This document shows, one piece after another, positions 33,984-41,427 of a stretch of DNA of 54,951 bases. The stretch is from Acidimicrobiia bacterium. Its GTDB lineage: Bacteria > Actinomycetota > Acidimicrobiia > IMCC26256 > PALSA-555. Under the pieces are notes generated by a model. It was not told the origin of the DNA. It did no database searches and worked only from the letters and a program-made list of their open reading frames with translations. A program made the position numbers and the translations under genes. Position 1 is the stretch's first letter. Every line of letters starts with the position of its first letter. The stretch covers positions 1 to 54,951 of the forward strand of contig SHUY01000003.1 in assembly GCA_009694435.1 (NCBI GenBank), written 5' to 3'.

Positions 33984-34613
33984 TTAGAAGCGCCGCAACA
34001 GAGTGACGACCTTGCCGTAGATCGAAATCTCATTAGGTGCAAAAACCATCTCTTCCATGGTGGAGTTTTCGGGTCGTAAAATAACTTGACCGTCACGACG
34101 CAAGAAAGTTTTTACCGTTGCCTCTTCTCCGGGTATTCCGGCTACTACGATTTCACCTTGTTCAGCCGTGGGCTGATGACGCACGACGACGTGATCGCCG
34201 TCGACTATCCCGACGTCAATCATTGAGTCGCCTCGTACTCTCAACATGAACAGTTCGCCTGATCCGGTGAAGTCTTCGGGCATCGGGATGGTTTCCTCGA
34301 TGTTTTCTTCGGCCAACACTCCCACTCCGGCGGCCACATCGCCCACGATAGGAATATGGCGCACCGGGCGGCGCTCTACTGCCGCGCCCGAGGCCGAGTC
34401 GTAGACCAATTCCATCGCCCGAGGCTTGGCTGGGTCGCGCTTAATGAAGCCCTTGTCTTGGAGGGCGGCAAGGTGAGCGTGAACGGTTGAGCTCGACGAG
34501 AGGCCAATGGCGTCACCTATTTCTCGCACGCTGGGCGGATATCCCCGAGTGCGGACCTCGGTGTCGATGAATTCAAGGACTTGGCGCTGGCGGTCAGTCA
34601 GATCTTGGCTCAT
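33984..34613 (-). CDS. lexA: SOS repressor LexA
   Basis: Repressor-protease of 209 residues. N-terminal winged helix-turn-helix (LTDRQRQVLEFIDTEV...SVREIGDAIGLSSSSTVHAHL), Ala95-Gly96 self-cleavage site in DVAAGVG, and the catalytic dyad Ser130 (RGDSMID) and Lys168 (ATVKTF). RecA on ssDNA triggers cleavage. ATG 34613 has AAGGAG at 7 nt spacing. SOS boxes begin about 94 nt upstream, so the gene is autoregulated. Confidence 0.98.
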   Translation of the reverse strand: MSQDLTDRQRQVLEFIDTEVRTRGYPPSVREIGDAIGLSSSSTVHAHLAALQDKGFIKRDPAKPRAMELVYDSASGAAVERRPVRHIPIVGDVAAGVGVLAEENIEETIPMPEDFTGSGELFMLRVRGDSMIDVGIVDGDHVVVRHQPTAEQGEIVVAGIPGEEATVKTFLRRDGQVILRPENSTMEEMVFAPNEISIYGKVVTLLRRF

Positions 34614-34697
34614 GGGGTTACTCCTTATTTCTTTATGTTTCCTTATGTTTTGTCGTATATCGACGAAATTAAGATGGGATTTTTTCTCTTATCCACC

Positions 34698-34720
34698 ACC
34701 CTAACACGAATATATGTTCG
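34698..34720 (-). promoter_or_regulatory. lexA promoter candidate with SOS box 1
   Basis: SOS box CGAA-TATATG-TTCG (34707-34720; one base off CGAAC-N4-GTTCG) lies 3 bp from a minus-strand TAGGGT (plus ACCCTA 34698-34703) that can serve as the -10 of lexA. The leader would be about 80 nt. No convincing -35 is seen. Confidence 0.5.
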
Positions 34721-34723
34721 GGG

Positions 34724-34781
34724 CGAACATTTGTTCTTGACTAGCGAACGTATGTTCTGCCATAATACGAACATACGTTCG
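34724..34781 (+). promoter_or_regulatory. LysM-gene promoter with three further SOS boxes
   Basis: TTGACT (34737-34742) and CATAAT (34761-34766) form a promoter (18-nt spacer) directed at the LysM gene. Three LexA boxes cover it: CGAACATTTGTTCT (34724-34737), CGAACGTATGTTCT (34745-34758) and CGAACATACGTTCG (34768-34781). They lie on the -35 edge, in the spacer and on the transcription start. With box 1 at 34707 this makes four operators in 75 bp. Confidence 0.9.
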
Positions 34782-34790
34782 GAGAGTTAA

Positions 34791-34816
34791 ATCCCTCCTT
34801 GATTCAAAGGCGGGAT
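34791..34816 (+). other. Hairpin in the 5' leader of the LysM gene
   Basis: ATCCC-T-CCTT-GATTCA-AAGG-C-GGGAT folds as a 5-bp plus 4-bp stem with one T/C mismatch. It lies near the start of the SOS-induced mRNA, about 65 nt before the ATG. Its role is unknown; it could stabilise the mRNA or tune translation. Confidence 0.5.
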
Positions 34817-34881
34817 CCATAAGCGTCACAGCTAGGTGATTTCATAAGTATCAGCCCAACCAGAACAGGAGAGAAAGATCC

Positions 34882-35310
34882 ATGACTGCCATTACTACTA
34901 ATCCCGGCTTTATCACGATCGGTCCCGCGACCCGCCGTGTGAGCTCACGTCCGACCCCTCGGCGTAATGCTCGGTTTCCTGTATCTCGGGTCTCTCGGAG
35001 TCGGGTTTCTCGAGCCACCTACCTACGTCGCCGGCTTACGGTTGCCGTTTTGGCGTTGGGGCTCGTGGTCATGGTGGCCCAGGCTGGCAGCGCGCTCGGA
35101 GGTGACCCCCTCTCATCCTCCGAGCGCACTCCACCTAGTGGAGCAGTTTCTTCTGAGCGAACCGTCGTGGTGCGCTCCGGCGACTCTTTATGGTCGATAG
35201 TTTCGCGCTTGGCCCCCGATCAAGACCCTCGACCCCTGGTTGATGATTTGTCTATGGCTCGCAACGGAGCACCGTTAATCCCCGGCGAAGTCATCAGTCT
35301 CGATCAATAA
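34882..35310 (+). CDS. SOS-induced LysM membrane protein, candidate cell-division suppressor (YneA/DivS/Rv2719c type)
   Basis: Protein of 142 residues: Arg/Ser-rich cytoplasmic N-terminus, one membrane helix (about 52-71), a short extracellular linker and a C-terminal LysM domain (about 94-140, TVVVRSGDSLWSIVSRL...PLIPGEVISL). It is divergent from lexA and followed by nrdR, as are yneA in Bacillus, divS in Corynebacterium and Rv2719c in Mycobacterium. These small proteins delay septation during DNA damage. The sequences of such proteins are poorly conserved, so the role is inferred from architecture, SOS boxes and position. Shine-Dalgarno CAGGAGAG precedes ATG 34882. Confidence 0.82.
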   Translation: MTAITTNPGFITIGPATRRVSSRPTPRRNARFPVSRVSRSRVSRATYLRRRLTVAVLALGLVVMVAQAGSALGGDPLSSSERTPPSGAVSSERTVVVRSGDSLWSIVSRLAPDQDPRPLVDDLSMARNGAPLIPGEVISLDQ

Positions 35311-35370
35311 CAGTATTCAAGGCTGATAATCATGAATTACGGTTCACAAGATTTTTCTCGCTCGTGCGGG

Positions 35371-35376
35371 TACGGT
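35371..35376 (+). promoter_or_regulatory. Leaderless-type -10 element of nrdR (TACGGT)
   Basis: TACGGT ends 7 nt before ATG 35384, and an overlapping TAGCAA is 2 nt from it. There is no Shine-Dalgarno sequence before the ATG. Confidence 0.4.
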
Positions 35377-35383
35377 AGCAATT

Positions 35384-35854
35384 ATGAATTGCCCCTACTG
35401 CCAAGCCGACGACGACAAGGTCGTCGACTCGCGGCCCTCCGAAGACGGTGGTGCGGTGCGGAGGCGGCGAGAATGCCTGAGTTGCGGCCGCCGCTATACC
35501 ACCCACGAACGAGCAGTCGAACTACCGCTAATGGTGGTGAAGCGCTCCGGTCTGCGAGAGCCTTTCGATCGGGCCAAGATCGCCGACGGCATAGAAAAAG
35601 CTTTAGCCGGAGCCGAGATTGCCCCGGAAGCCTTGGAGGCCATTGTTGACGGAATCGAAGAAGACGCTCGGGCTTCCGCCCCCGAGGTAGCCAGCGAGCA
35701 ACTAGGGCTGGGGGTGCTTGAGCGGCTGCGAGAAGTTGACCAAGTCTCTTACCTGCGCTTCGCCTCGGTCTACAAAGGGTTCAACGCGGCGGCTGATTTT
35801 GAGCGAGAAGCAGTTGAACTCGGAAAAGCCACTGAACCCAAGCGCCCCCGGTAG
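35384..35854 (+). CDS. nrdR: Transcriptional repressor NrdR
   Basis: Protein of 156 residues that senses ATP/dATP and represses ribonucleotide reductase genes. An N-terminal zinc ribbon has C3, C6 (NCPYC), C31 and C34 (CLSC), followed by the ATP-cone (VVKRSGLREPFDRAKIADGIEKAL and the region EQLGLGVLERLREVDQVSYLRFASVYKGF). Its target nrdJ is the next gene, and candidate NrdR boxes lie in between. Confidence 0.96.
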   Translation: MNCPYCQADDDKVVDSRPSEDGGAVRRRRECLSCGRRYTTHERAVELPLMVVKRSGLREPFDRAKIADGIEKALAGAEIAPEALEAIVDGIEEDARASAPEVASEQLGLGVLERLREVDQVSYLRFASVYKGFNAAADFEREAVELGKATEPKRPR

Positions 35855-35855
35855 T

Positions 35856-35870
35856 CGCCCCCAACGGGCG
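35856..35870 (+). terminator. Weak hairpin after nrdR
   Basis: CGCCC-CCAAC-GGGCG forms a 5-bp GC stem right after the nrdR stop. It is followed by GTATAAAACAG rather than a T-run, so intrinsic termination is uncertain. Confidence 0.3.
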
Positions 35871-35907
35871 GTATAAAACAGTTCTAAATATGGGGCTCGT
35901 GGGGGGG

Positions 35908-35937
35908 TTGACAAGAGGGGAGTTTCAGTGTTGTAAT
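35908..35937 (+). promoter_or_regulatory. nrdJ promoter
   Basis: TTGACA (35908-35913) and TGTAAT (35932-35937) with an 18-nt spacer. Transcription would start near 35944 and give a leader of about 87 nt, with AAAGGA as ribosome-binding site before ATG 36031. Confidence 0.6.
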
Positions 35938-35939
35938 TC

Positions 35940-35986
35940 ACACCCCATGTCGCGTAGTCCACTAAGTGAACCACAACATATGGTAT
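35940..35986 (+). promoter_or_regulatory. Pair of NrdR-box-like sites upstream of nrdJ
   Basis: Two 16-bp sites resemble the NrdR consensus acaCwAtATaTwGtgt: ACACCCCATGTCGCGT (35940-35955, about 10/16) and CCACAACATATGGTAT (35971-35986, about 11/16). They lie exactly 31 bp apart, the three-helical-turn spacing described for functional NrdR box pairs, and just downstream of the predicted start. The individual matches are moderate; the spacing and the neighbouring nrdR gene raise the confidence. Confidence 0.6.
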
Positions 35987-36030
35987 TAATATCAAGTCGT
36001 ATTTAAACCCACCGAAAGGAACAAAAAAGC

Positions 36031-38802
36031 ATGGCCATCGCACCGGAGCAAATCGGAATAGGAATTCGTCGCTACTTCACTCAAGCCGGTGTACATCCTT
36101 ACGACGAGATCGAGTGGGAACGACGCGAAGCGCGTATTCAAAATTACAAAGACGGAACCGACGCGTTCTTTCAGCCCGACGTTGAGTTCCCGATGGACTG
36201 GTCACAAAACTCCACCAACATCGTGGCGCAAAAATATTTCCGCGGTACTCCTAACACCGACGAGCGCGAAACTTCACTACGCCAAGTAATCGATCGCGTC
36301 GCCGACACCATTACCGCGTGGGGAACAAACGACGGTTACTTTGTTGACGATCAAGAAGGCGCAGCTTTTCGCAACGAGCTGAAAGCAATTTTAGTTACGC
36401 AACGAGCTGCATTTAATTCGCCGGTGTGGTTCAACATTGGGGTCGAGGGCGTTCCTCAACAAGCCAGCGCGTGTTTCATTCTCGCGGTCGAAGACACCAT
36501 GGACGGAATTCTTAACTGGTACCGCGAAGAAGGAACGATTTTCAAAGGCGGTTCAGGTTCGGGTATCAACCTATCGGGCATACGTTCTTCGGTGGAAAAC
36601 TTGGCCGGCGGCGGTACTGCTTCGGGACCGGTAAGTTTTATGCGCGGCGCGGATTCGTCGGCGGGAACAATTAAGAGCGGCGGGAAAACTCGTCGCGCTG
36701 CGAAAATGGTTGTGCTCAACATTGACCACCCTGATGTCGAAGAATTCATCTGGTGTAAAGCACGCGAGGAGCGCAAGGCGCGTGCGTTGCGCGATGCGGG
36801 CTTTGATATGGACCTTGATGGCGCGGACTCATTTTCAGTTCAGTACCAAAACGCAAACAACTCAGTGCGTATCACTGATGACTTTATGGCCGCGGTTGAA
36901 GCCGACCGAGACTGGGATTTGCGTGCGGTTAAAACTGGTGAGCCAGTAAAGACCTTACGGGCTCGCGACCTTATGCTCCAGATCGCTAAGTCGGCGTGGG
37001 AGTGCGCTGATCCTGGCCTGCAATTCGACACCACAGTTAACCGCTGGCACACCGCTCCTAACACTGCTCGCATTAACGCTTCTAACCCGTGCTCGGAATA
37101 CATGCACATTGATAACTCTGCCTGCAACTTGGCCAGCATCAACCTGCTTAAGTATCTCGATGAAGAAGGAAACTTCGATGTTGCCGGTTTCGAACACACC
37201 GTTGAGGTGATGTTCACCGCCCAAGAGATTCTGGTTGGTAACGCTGACTACCCAACCCCCATGATTGGTGAGAACAGTCGCAAGTTCCGTCAACTTGGTT
37301 TGGGTTACGCCAATCTCGGAGCGTTACTTATGGCTCAAGGGCTCGCCTACGACTCGGCTGAAGGTCGGGCTTGGGCGGGTGCCATCACCGCGCTTATGAC
37401 CGGACACGCGTACGCCACTAGCGCTCGTACTGCTGGGCGGATGGGTCCGTTTGCCGGTTACGCCGAAAACTCCGGACCGATGCTTGAGGTATTACGTATG
37501 CACCGCGCGGAAGTAGCCAAAATCGACGAAGAGATCGTTCCGCTCGAAATCTTGGGCGCGGCGCAACGTTCGTGGGATGAGGCGGTCGAGATCGGTGAAA
37601 CTCACGGTATTCGTAACGCTCAGGCCACCGTGCTCGCTCCGACCGGAACCATCGGCCTGATGATGGACTGCGATACCACCGGCATCGAGCCCGACCTGGC
37701 CCTCACTAAGGCCAAGAAGCTCGTGGGCGGAGGAACGATGTTCATCGTCAACCAGACCATTCCCCGTTCGCTGCGCAAGTTGGGCTATTCGGCCCCCGAA
37801 ATCGACGCCATCATCGCTTACATCGATGAGCAAAAAACTATCGTCGGTTCGCCCAATCTAAAAGAAGAACACTTGCCGGTATTTTCCTGCTCAATGGGTG
37901 ACAACGTCATCCACTACATGGGGCACGTAAAAATGATGGCCGCGGCCCAACCGTTTTTGTCCGGAGCGATCTCCAAGACGGTCAATATGCCCGAAGAAGC
38001 CACGATCGAAGATGTCGAAAGTCTTTACTTCGAATCATGGAAACTAGGGCTCAAGGCCGTGGCGCTCTACCGCGACAACTGCAAGGTTGGTCAGCCACTC
38101 TCGACCCAAAAGAAAGCCGGAGCGGACGAAACCGATCCACTCACTTCGCAAGTTGAGCGGATTATTGAGACTGTCATCGTTCAAGAGCCGGTACGGCAAA
38201 AACTTCCTCGGATTCGTCAGTCGAAGACCTTCTCGTTCCGGGTGTCCGACTGTCACGGCTACGCCACGGTGGGCGAATTCGAAGACGGACGCCCCGGCGA
38301 AGTGTTCCTTAAGGTGGCCAAGCAAGGTTCAACTCTCTCGGGGGTGATGGATGCTTTCGCCATCGCTATGAGCCTGGGGCTCCAGTACGGAGTTCCGCTG
38401 CGGGCCTTCATCGAGAAGTTCACCAGTATGCGCTTCGAACCGGCGGGTATCACCGACGACCCTGACATCCGTTTCGCTACCAGTTTGGTGGATTACATCT
38501 TCCGACGCTTGGCGGTGGAGTACATCTCCCCCGAAGAGCGGGCCGACATGGGCATCTTCACTGTCGATGAGCGTTCTCAGCCCACTTTGCCCGGCGTAGA
38601 AGAAGCGACCACGCCGAACCTTATGAGCACGAACCCATTACCCCTTGAAGATCAAGCTCCGTCAGCGGCTCTACGTTCGCCCGAGCGTCCCGCGGCACGT
38701 CAATCCGAGATGGTTATCTGCTCGGTGTGTGGTGACATTATGCAGCGCGCCGGCTCGTGCCATGCGTGTCCTTCGTGCGGCGCTACTAGCGGCTGTTCAT
38801 AA
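36031..38802 (+). CDS. nrdJ: Adenosylcobalamin-dependent ribonucleotide reductase (class II)
   Basis: Reduces ribonucleotides to deoxyribonucleotides with a cobalamin radical, so it needs no oxygen or diiron subunit. 923 residues: N-terminal FNSPVWFNIGVEGVPQQASACFI with the first redox Cys, phosphate/substrate loops SGIRSSVENL and GGGTASGPVSFMRG, active site NPCSEYMHIDNSACNLASINLL, and ATVLAPTGTIGLMMDCDTTG. A C-terminal Cys-rich module (CSVCGDIMQRAGSC...CPSCGATSGC) re-reduces the active site. No cobalamin riboswitch is seen upstream, so control is probably through NrdR. Confidence 0.97.
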   Translation: MAIAPEQIGIGIRRYFTQAGVHPYDEIEWERREARIQNYKDGTDAFFQPDVEFPMDWSQNSTNIVAQKYFRGTPNTDERETSLRQVIDRVADTITAWGTNDGYFVDDQEGAAFRNELKAILVTQRAAFNSPVWFNIGVEGVPQQASACFILAVEDTMDGILNWYREEGTIFKGGSGSGINLSGIRSSVENLAGGGTASGPVSFMRGADSSAGTIKSGGKTRRAAKMVVLNIDHPDVEEFIWCKAREERKARALRDAGFDMDLDGADSFSVQYQNANNSVRITDDFMAAVEADRDWDLRAVKTGEPVKTLRARDLMLQIAKSAWECADPGLQFDTTVNRWHTAPNTARINASNPCSEYMHIDNSACNLASINLLKYLDEEGNFDVAGFEHTVEVMFTAQEILVGNADYPTPMIGENSRKFRQLGLGYANLGALLMAQGLAYDSAEGRAWAGAITALMTGHAYATSARTAGRMGPFAGYAENSGPMLEVLRMHRAEVAKIDEEIVPLEILGAAQRSWDEAVEIGETHGIRNAQATVLAPTGTIGLMMDCDTTGIEPDLALTKAKKLVGGGTMFIVNQTIPRSLRKLGYSAPEIDAIIAYIDEQKTIVGSPNLKEEHLPVFSCSMGDNVIHYMGHVKMMAAAQPFLSGAISKTVNMPEEATIEDVESLYFESWKLGLKAVALYRDNCKVGQPLSTQKKAGADETDPLTSQVERIIETVIVQEPVRQKLPRIRQSKTFSFRVSDCHGYATVGEFEDGRPGEVFLKVAKQGSTLSGVMDAFAIAMSLGLQYGVPLRAFIEKFTSMRFEPAGITDDPDIRFATSLVDYIFRRLAVEYISPEERADMGIFTVDERSQPTLPGVEEATTPNLMSTNPLPLEDQAPSAALRSPERPAARQSEMVICSVCGDIMQRAGSCHACPSCGATSGCS

Positions 38803-38809
38803 ATACCGC

Positions 38810-38856
38810 TAGACCGGCTCAGTAAAACTCTTGGCCGGTCTAATCCGGTCAAGAGT
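38810..38856 (+). terminator. Two mutually exclusive hairpins between nrdJ and the MFS gene
   Basis: Hairpin A pairs TAGACCGGC (38810-38818) with GCCGGTCTA (38834-38842), a perfect 9-bp stem. Hairpin B pairs ACTCTTGGCCGG (38827-38838) with CCGGTCAAGAGT (38845-38856), a 12-bp stem with one G-U pair and loop TCTAAT. The two share bases 38834-38842, so only one can form. B followed by AATTT could be the nrdJ terminator, and A an alternative fold. Confidence 0.55.
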
Positions 38857-38875
38857 AATTTGAGGGGGGGTAGAC

Positions 38876-40246
38876 GTGAAAAGCATGTCAAAGTGGCTTT
38901 GGCTAGTCGGCCTAGTGACGATTCTTTCGGGGTTGTTATTCGGCTATGACCAAGGCGTTATCTCTGGGGCGTTACCGTTCATTACTAAGTCGTTTGATTT
39001 AACCACCTTTCTTCAAGAAGTAGTCACCTCGTGGGTAACTCTGGGCGCCCTAGTCGGCGCGCTCCTCGCGGGGGCAATGGCGGATCGTTTCGGCCGGCGC
39101 GCCACTTTGATCACGGCGGGAATGCTCTTTTTTGTGGGCGCATTGGTGCAATCTCTAGCCCCCGATACGGCGATCCTCGTAGTCGGGCGCTTCGTGATTG
39201 GCGGCGGTGTCGGTATCGCTTCGGTGGCCGCTCCGCTTTACGCGGCCGAAATGGCACCGGCCAAAATGCGTGGTCGCTTCGTGTCTTCGTACCAACTCGC
39301 TATAACTATCGGTATTTTGGTGGCTCAGATCGTCGACCGCGCGCTAAGCGACAGCGCAAACTGGCGGCTCATGCTCGGGCTCGCAGTCATACCCGGTGTT
39401 CTCTTGGCTCTAGTCATGATCCCGATGCCCGACACTCCTCGCTGGTTACTAAAGATGGGTTGGCGCCCCAAGGCGCGCGTGGCGGCAGTAAAAGTGCAGG
39501 GCGTCGACGGGGTTGATTCTCGTTTAGACGACATTGCCGCTGAATTGGCGATGGAAGAAAAAGATAAGGGTTCGTGGAGCGATGTACTCAGCCCAAAAAT
39601 CCGTCCGATGCTCAAGGTCGGTCTCGGACTGGCGATTTTTCAGCAGGTAACCGGGATCAATGCGGTCATTTACTACTCCGACAGCATCTTCAAGGCCGCC
39701 GGGTTCTCTTCGGTGCAACAGCAAACTGACGCCACTATTTTGGCTATCGGGTGCGTAAATGTTTTGGCCACTTTCGTAGCCATAGCATTTATCGATCGTT
39801 TTGGTCGTCGACCTTTGCTCCTCGCGGGGTTGACGGGAATGATCGTTTCGTTAGCCGGACTCACGCTGGCGTTTATTTTCCTCGAAGATCAAGGTAAAAC
39901 TACCGGAACAAGTTTCTTAGGGCTGGCCACTCTCGTCCTTTTAGTTATCTACATTGCCTCGTTCGCGTTTTCGCTTGGCCCCGTAGTGTGGACCATGATT
40001 TCTGAGATTTTCCCCACTCGAGTACGAGGGCGCGCTATCGCAGTGGCCACGGCGGCTAACTGGGGGGCAGCATTTGTTGTCAGCGCTTCATTTCTTAGCA
40101 TCGTCAATATCGTGGGCACGGCGGGCGCTTTCGCCCTCTTTACGGTCATGAGTATCTTGGCCTTCGTCTGGATTTCCAAGAAAGTGCCCGAAACTAAAGG
40201 CAAACCACTAGAAGAGATTGAGGAATTATTCTCGGCCCCAAAGTGA
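38876..40246 (+). CDS. Sugar-porter family MFS transporter
   Basis: 456 residues with 12 predicted membrane helices and all sugar-porter signatures: FGYDQGVISGALPFI in helix 1, DRFGRRA (loop 2-3), PDTPRWLL after helix 6, QQVTGINAVIYYSDSIF in helix 7, DRFGRRPLLL (loop 8-9), and VPETKGKPLEEIEELF at the C-terminus. It is likely a proton symporter for a hexose, pentose or inositol. GTG 38876 with GAGGGGGG is chosen; ATG 38885 is also in frame. Downstream lies a GMC dehydrogenase pair that could oxidise a polyol or sugar. Confidence 0.92.
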   Translation: MKSMSKWLWLVGLVTILSGLLFGYDQGVISGALPFITKSFDLTTFLQEVVTSWVTLGALVGALLAGAMADRFGRRATLITAGMLFFVGALVQSLAPDTAILVVGRFVIGGGVGIASVAAPLYAAEMAPAKMRGRFVSSYQLAITIGILVAQIVDRALSDSANWRLMLGLAVIPGVLLALVMIPMPDTPRWLLKMGWRPKARVAAVKVQGVDGVDSRLDDIAAELAMEEKDKGSWSDVLSPKIRPMLKVGLGLAIFQQVTGINAVIYYSDSIFKAAGFSSVQQQTDATILAIGCVNVLATFVAIAFIDRFGRRPLLLAGLTGMIVSLAGLTLAFIFLEDQGKTTGTSFLGLATLVLLVIYIASFAFSLGPVVWTMISEIFPTRVRGRAIAVATAANWGAAFVVSASFLSIVNIVGTAGAFALFTVMSILAFVWISKKVPETKGKPLEEIEELFSAPK

Positions 40247-40300
40247 CTTGTTGGGGCGCCTCAGTCAAGAAAGTGTTGCGCGCGCTTAAGCCACAAAAGA

Positions 40301-40312
40301 GGAGCTAGCTCC
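40301..40312. repeat. 12-bp perfect palindrome at the 3' end of the secreted-protein gene
   Basis: GGAGCTAGCTCC spans the last codons and the TAG stop of the minus-strand gene. It has no loop, so it is a poor RNA hairpin; it could be a protein site or chance. Confidence 0.4.
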
Positions 40313-40871
40313 CGCTAATGGTTACTACTTTTTTACACGCCTTAACCTGCTGAAAGGTTTTTAGTAGGTCAGAGTTAGTAACACTAGAAAACGGGTCTGA
40401 TAATCCATTGAGTGAGCCCAAGGTCAAGTTGATCGTCGTATTGAATCCCAAGTTAGTGCCGGTAAACCCCGCGCTCGTAGGGTCGGCAGCTCGGAGATCG
40501 GCAAATGCGTCCGTTAGGTCCGATTGGTTGCCTTGAATTTTCTTAGTAAAAGTCGCGGCGTTGGCTTTGCCACCACTGGTATTTGGATAAATCGCCATCA
40601 ATTGAGTAACCGCAGTGTTGTAGGTGGCCAACAATTGGTCGCCGAGAGCGAGAGTGGCCGTTTGAAAAGTAGAAGTATCGTTGATTGGAAGAACATTGTA
40701 ACTCTCCGCAAAATTTTTATTAGCTTTGGCCACCGCCGTATAATTTTTGCACAGCGTCTTAGCATATTTAGTGGCCGACACTTTCTTAGGTGTATCCGCC
40801 CCTGCAGTTATCGCACCACCACTCACCGCGCCCAAGATCAGTACTCCGACTAAAGCGATTGCTCGTTTCAT
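40305..40871 (-). CDS. Secreted protein of unknown function
   Basis: 188 residues from ATG 40871. A signal peptide is clear (MKRAIALVGVLILGAVSGGA, then ITAGADTPKK, with cleavage probably after AGA or nearby). The mature part is helical and Thr/Asn/Ala-rich with two cysteines (KTLCKNY and QVKACKKV) that could form a disulfide. No lipobox is seen. No family is recognised. The start is supported by a -10-like TAGGCT 6 nt before it. It is divergent from the GMC operon. Confidence 0.65.
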   Translation of the reverse strand: MKRAIALVGVLILGAVSGGAITAGADTPKKVSATKYAKTLCKNYTAVAKANKNFAESYNVLPINDTSTFQTATLALGDQLLATYNTAVTQLMAIYPNTSGGKANAATFTKKIQGNQSDLTDAFADLRAADPTSAGFTGTNLGFNTTINLTLGSLNGLSDPFSSVTNSDLLKTFQQVKACKKVVTISGS

Positions 40872-40877
40872 GCCCAA

Positions 40878-40899
40878 AGCCTATCAAGACTTGTATACT
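40878..40899. promoter_or_regulatory. Back-to-back leaderless -10 elements (TAGGCT minus, TATACT plus)
   Basis: Minus strand: TAGGCT (plus 40878-40883), 6 nt from ATG 40871. Plus strand: TATACT (40894-40899), 6 nt from ATG 40906. Only 34 bp separate the two start codons, so each promoter's -35 region must lie in or beyond the other's -10 or first codons. No Shine-Dalgarno sequence is present on either side. Confidence 0.6.
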
Positions 40900-40905
40900 C
40901 CGAAT

Positions 40906-41427
40906 ATGTTTTCAAATTTCACTGCTTCTCAGTTAGTCGCCTTGCGTTGTGTCCTCGACCGGGTGATTCCTGGCGATGATCTGACCCCTGGCGCCGGCGA
41001 AGCCGGGGGAGCGGAATACATAGATCGCTTGTTGGGGGCGTTTAATTTCGACCCACCGCAAATTTGGGCCGGAGGCCCGACTTCGGGGCGAAGAGGAGGA
41101 GCGGCAGCGTTTGACCATTGGATTGAAATGGGAGAGTGGGAAAAACTGGCCTGGCGCACTCGTATTGACCAGTGGTCCCTTGTCTACGAGGCCGGACTTC
41201 TAGCTCTCGGCGATGATTTCGTCGAGTTAAGCCCCGACCAGCAGACCGAGCGCCTAAAGCAAACATCAACCGAGTTTCGCTCGGTGCTTTACGAACACGG
41301 GTGCGAAAGTCTTTACGGCGATCCGATCTATGGCGGAAATCGTGATGCCAAAGCCTGGCAGGCGATCGATTACCGCGGTGATGTTCAACCCGAGGGCTAT
41401 ACCGATCAAGAGGTGAGCGCGCCATGA
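40906..41427 (+). CDS. Gluconate 2-dehydrogenase subunit 3-like protein
   Basis: 173 residues from ATG 40906; the much longer open frame from 40747 runs through the divergent gene and is rejected. The N-terminus FTASQLVALRCVLDRVIPGDDLTPGAGEAG-type segment with YIDRLLGAF matches the subunit-3 family, which pairs with GMC flavoproteins. No Tat or Sec signal is visible, whereas many relatives carry a Tat signal. It overlaps the GMC gene by 4 nt (ATGA), consistent with a complex. Confidence 0.8.
   Translation: MFSNFTASQLVALRCVLDRVIPGDDLTPGAGEAGGAEYIDRLLGAFNFDPPQIWAGGPTSGRRGGAAAFDHWIEMGEWEKLAWRTRIDQWSLVYEAGLLALGDDFVELSPDQQTERLKQTSTEFRSVLYEHGCESLYGDPIYGGNRDAKAWQAIDYRGDVQPEGYTDQEVSAP

Noticed and set aside
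35925-35945. GTGT-N8-ACAC over the nrdJ -10 as an NrdR box
   Set aside because: The end bases are in the reverse order to the NrdR consensus (ACAC...GTGT) and the core does not match.
35855-36030. Cobalamin riboswitch before the B12-dependent nrdJ
   Set aside because: The spacer after the predicted start is about 87 nt and has no B12-box-like sequence; it is too short for the full aptamer.
40747-40905. N-terminal extension of the subunit-3-like protein
   Set aside because: It would be read through the divergent secreted-protein gene. ATG 40906 fits the family and the -10 position.
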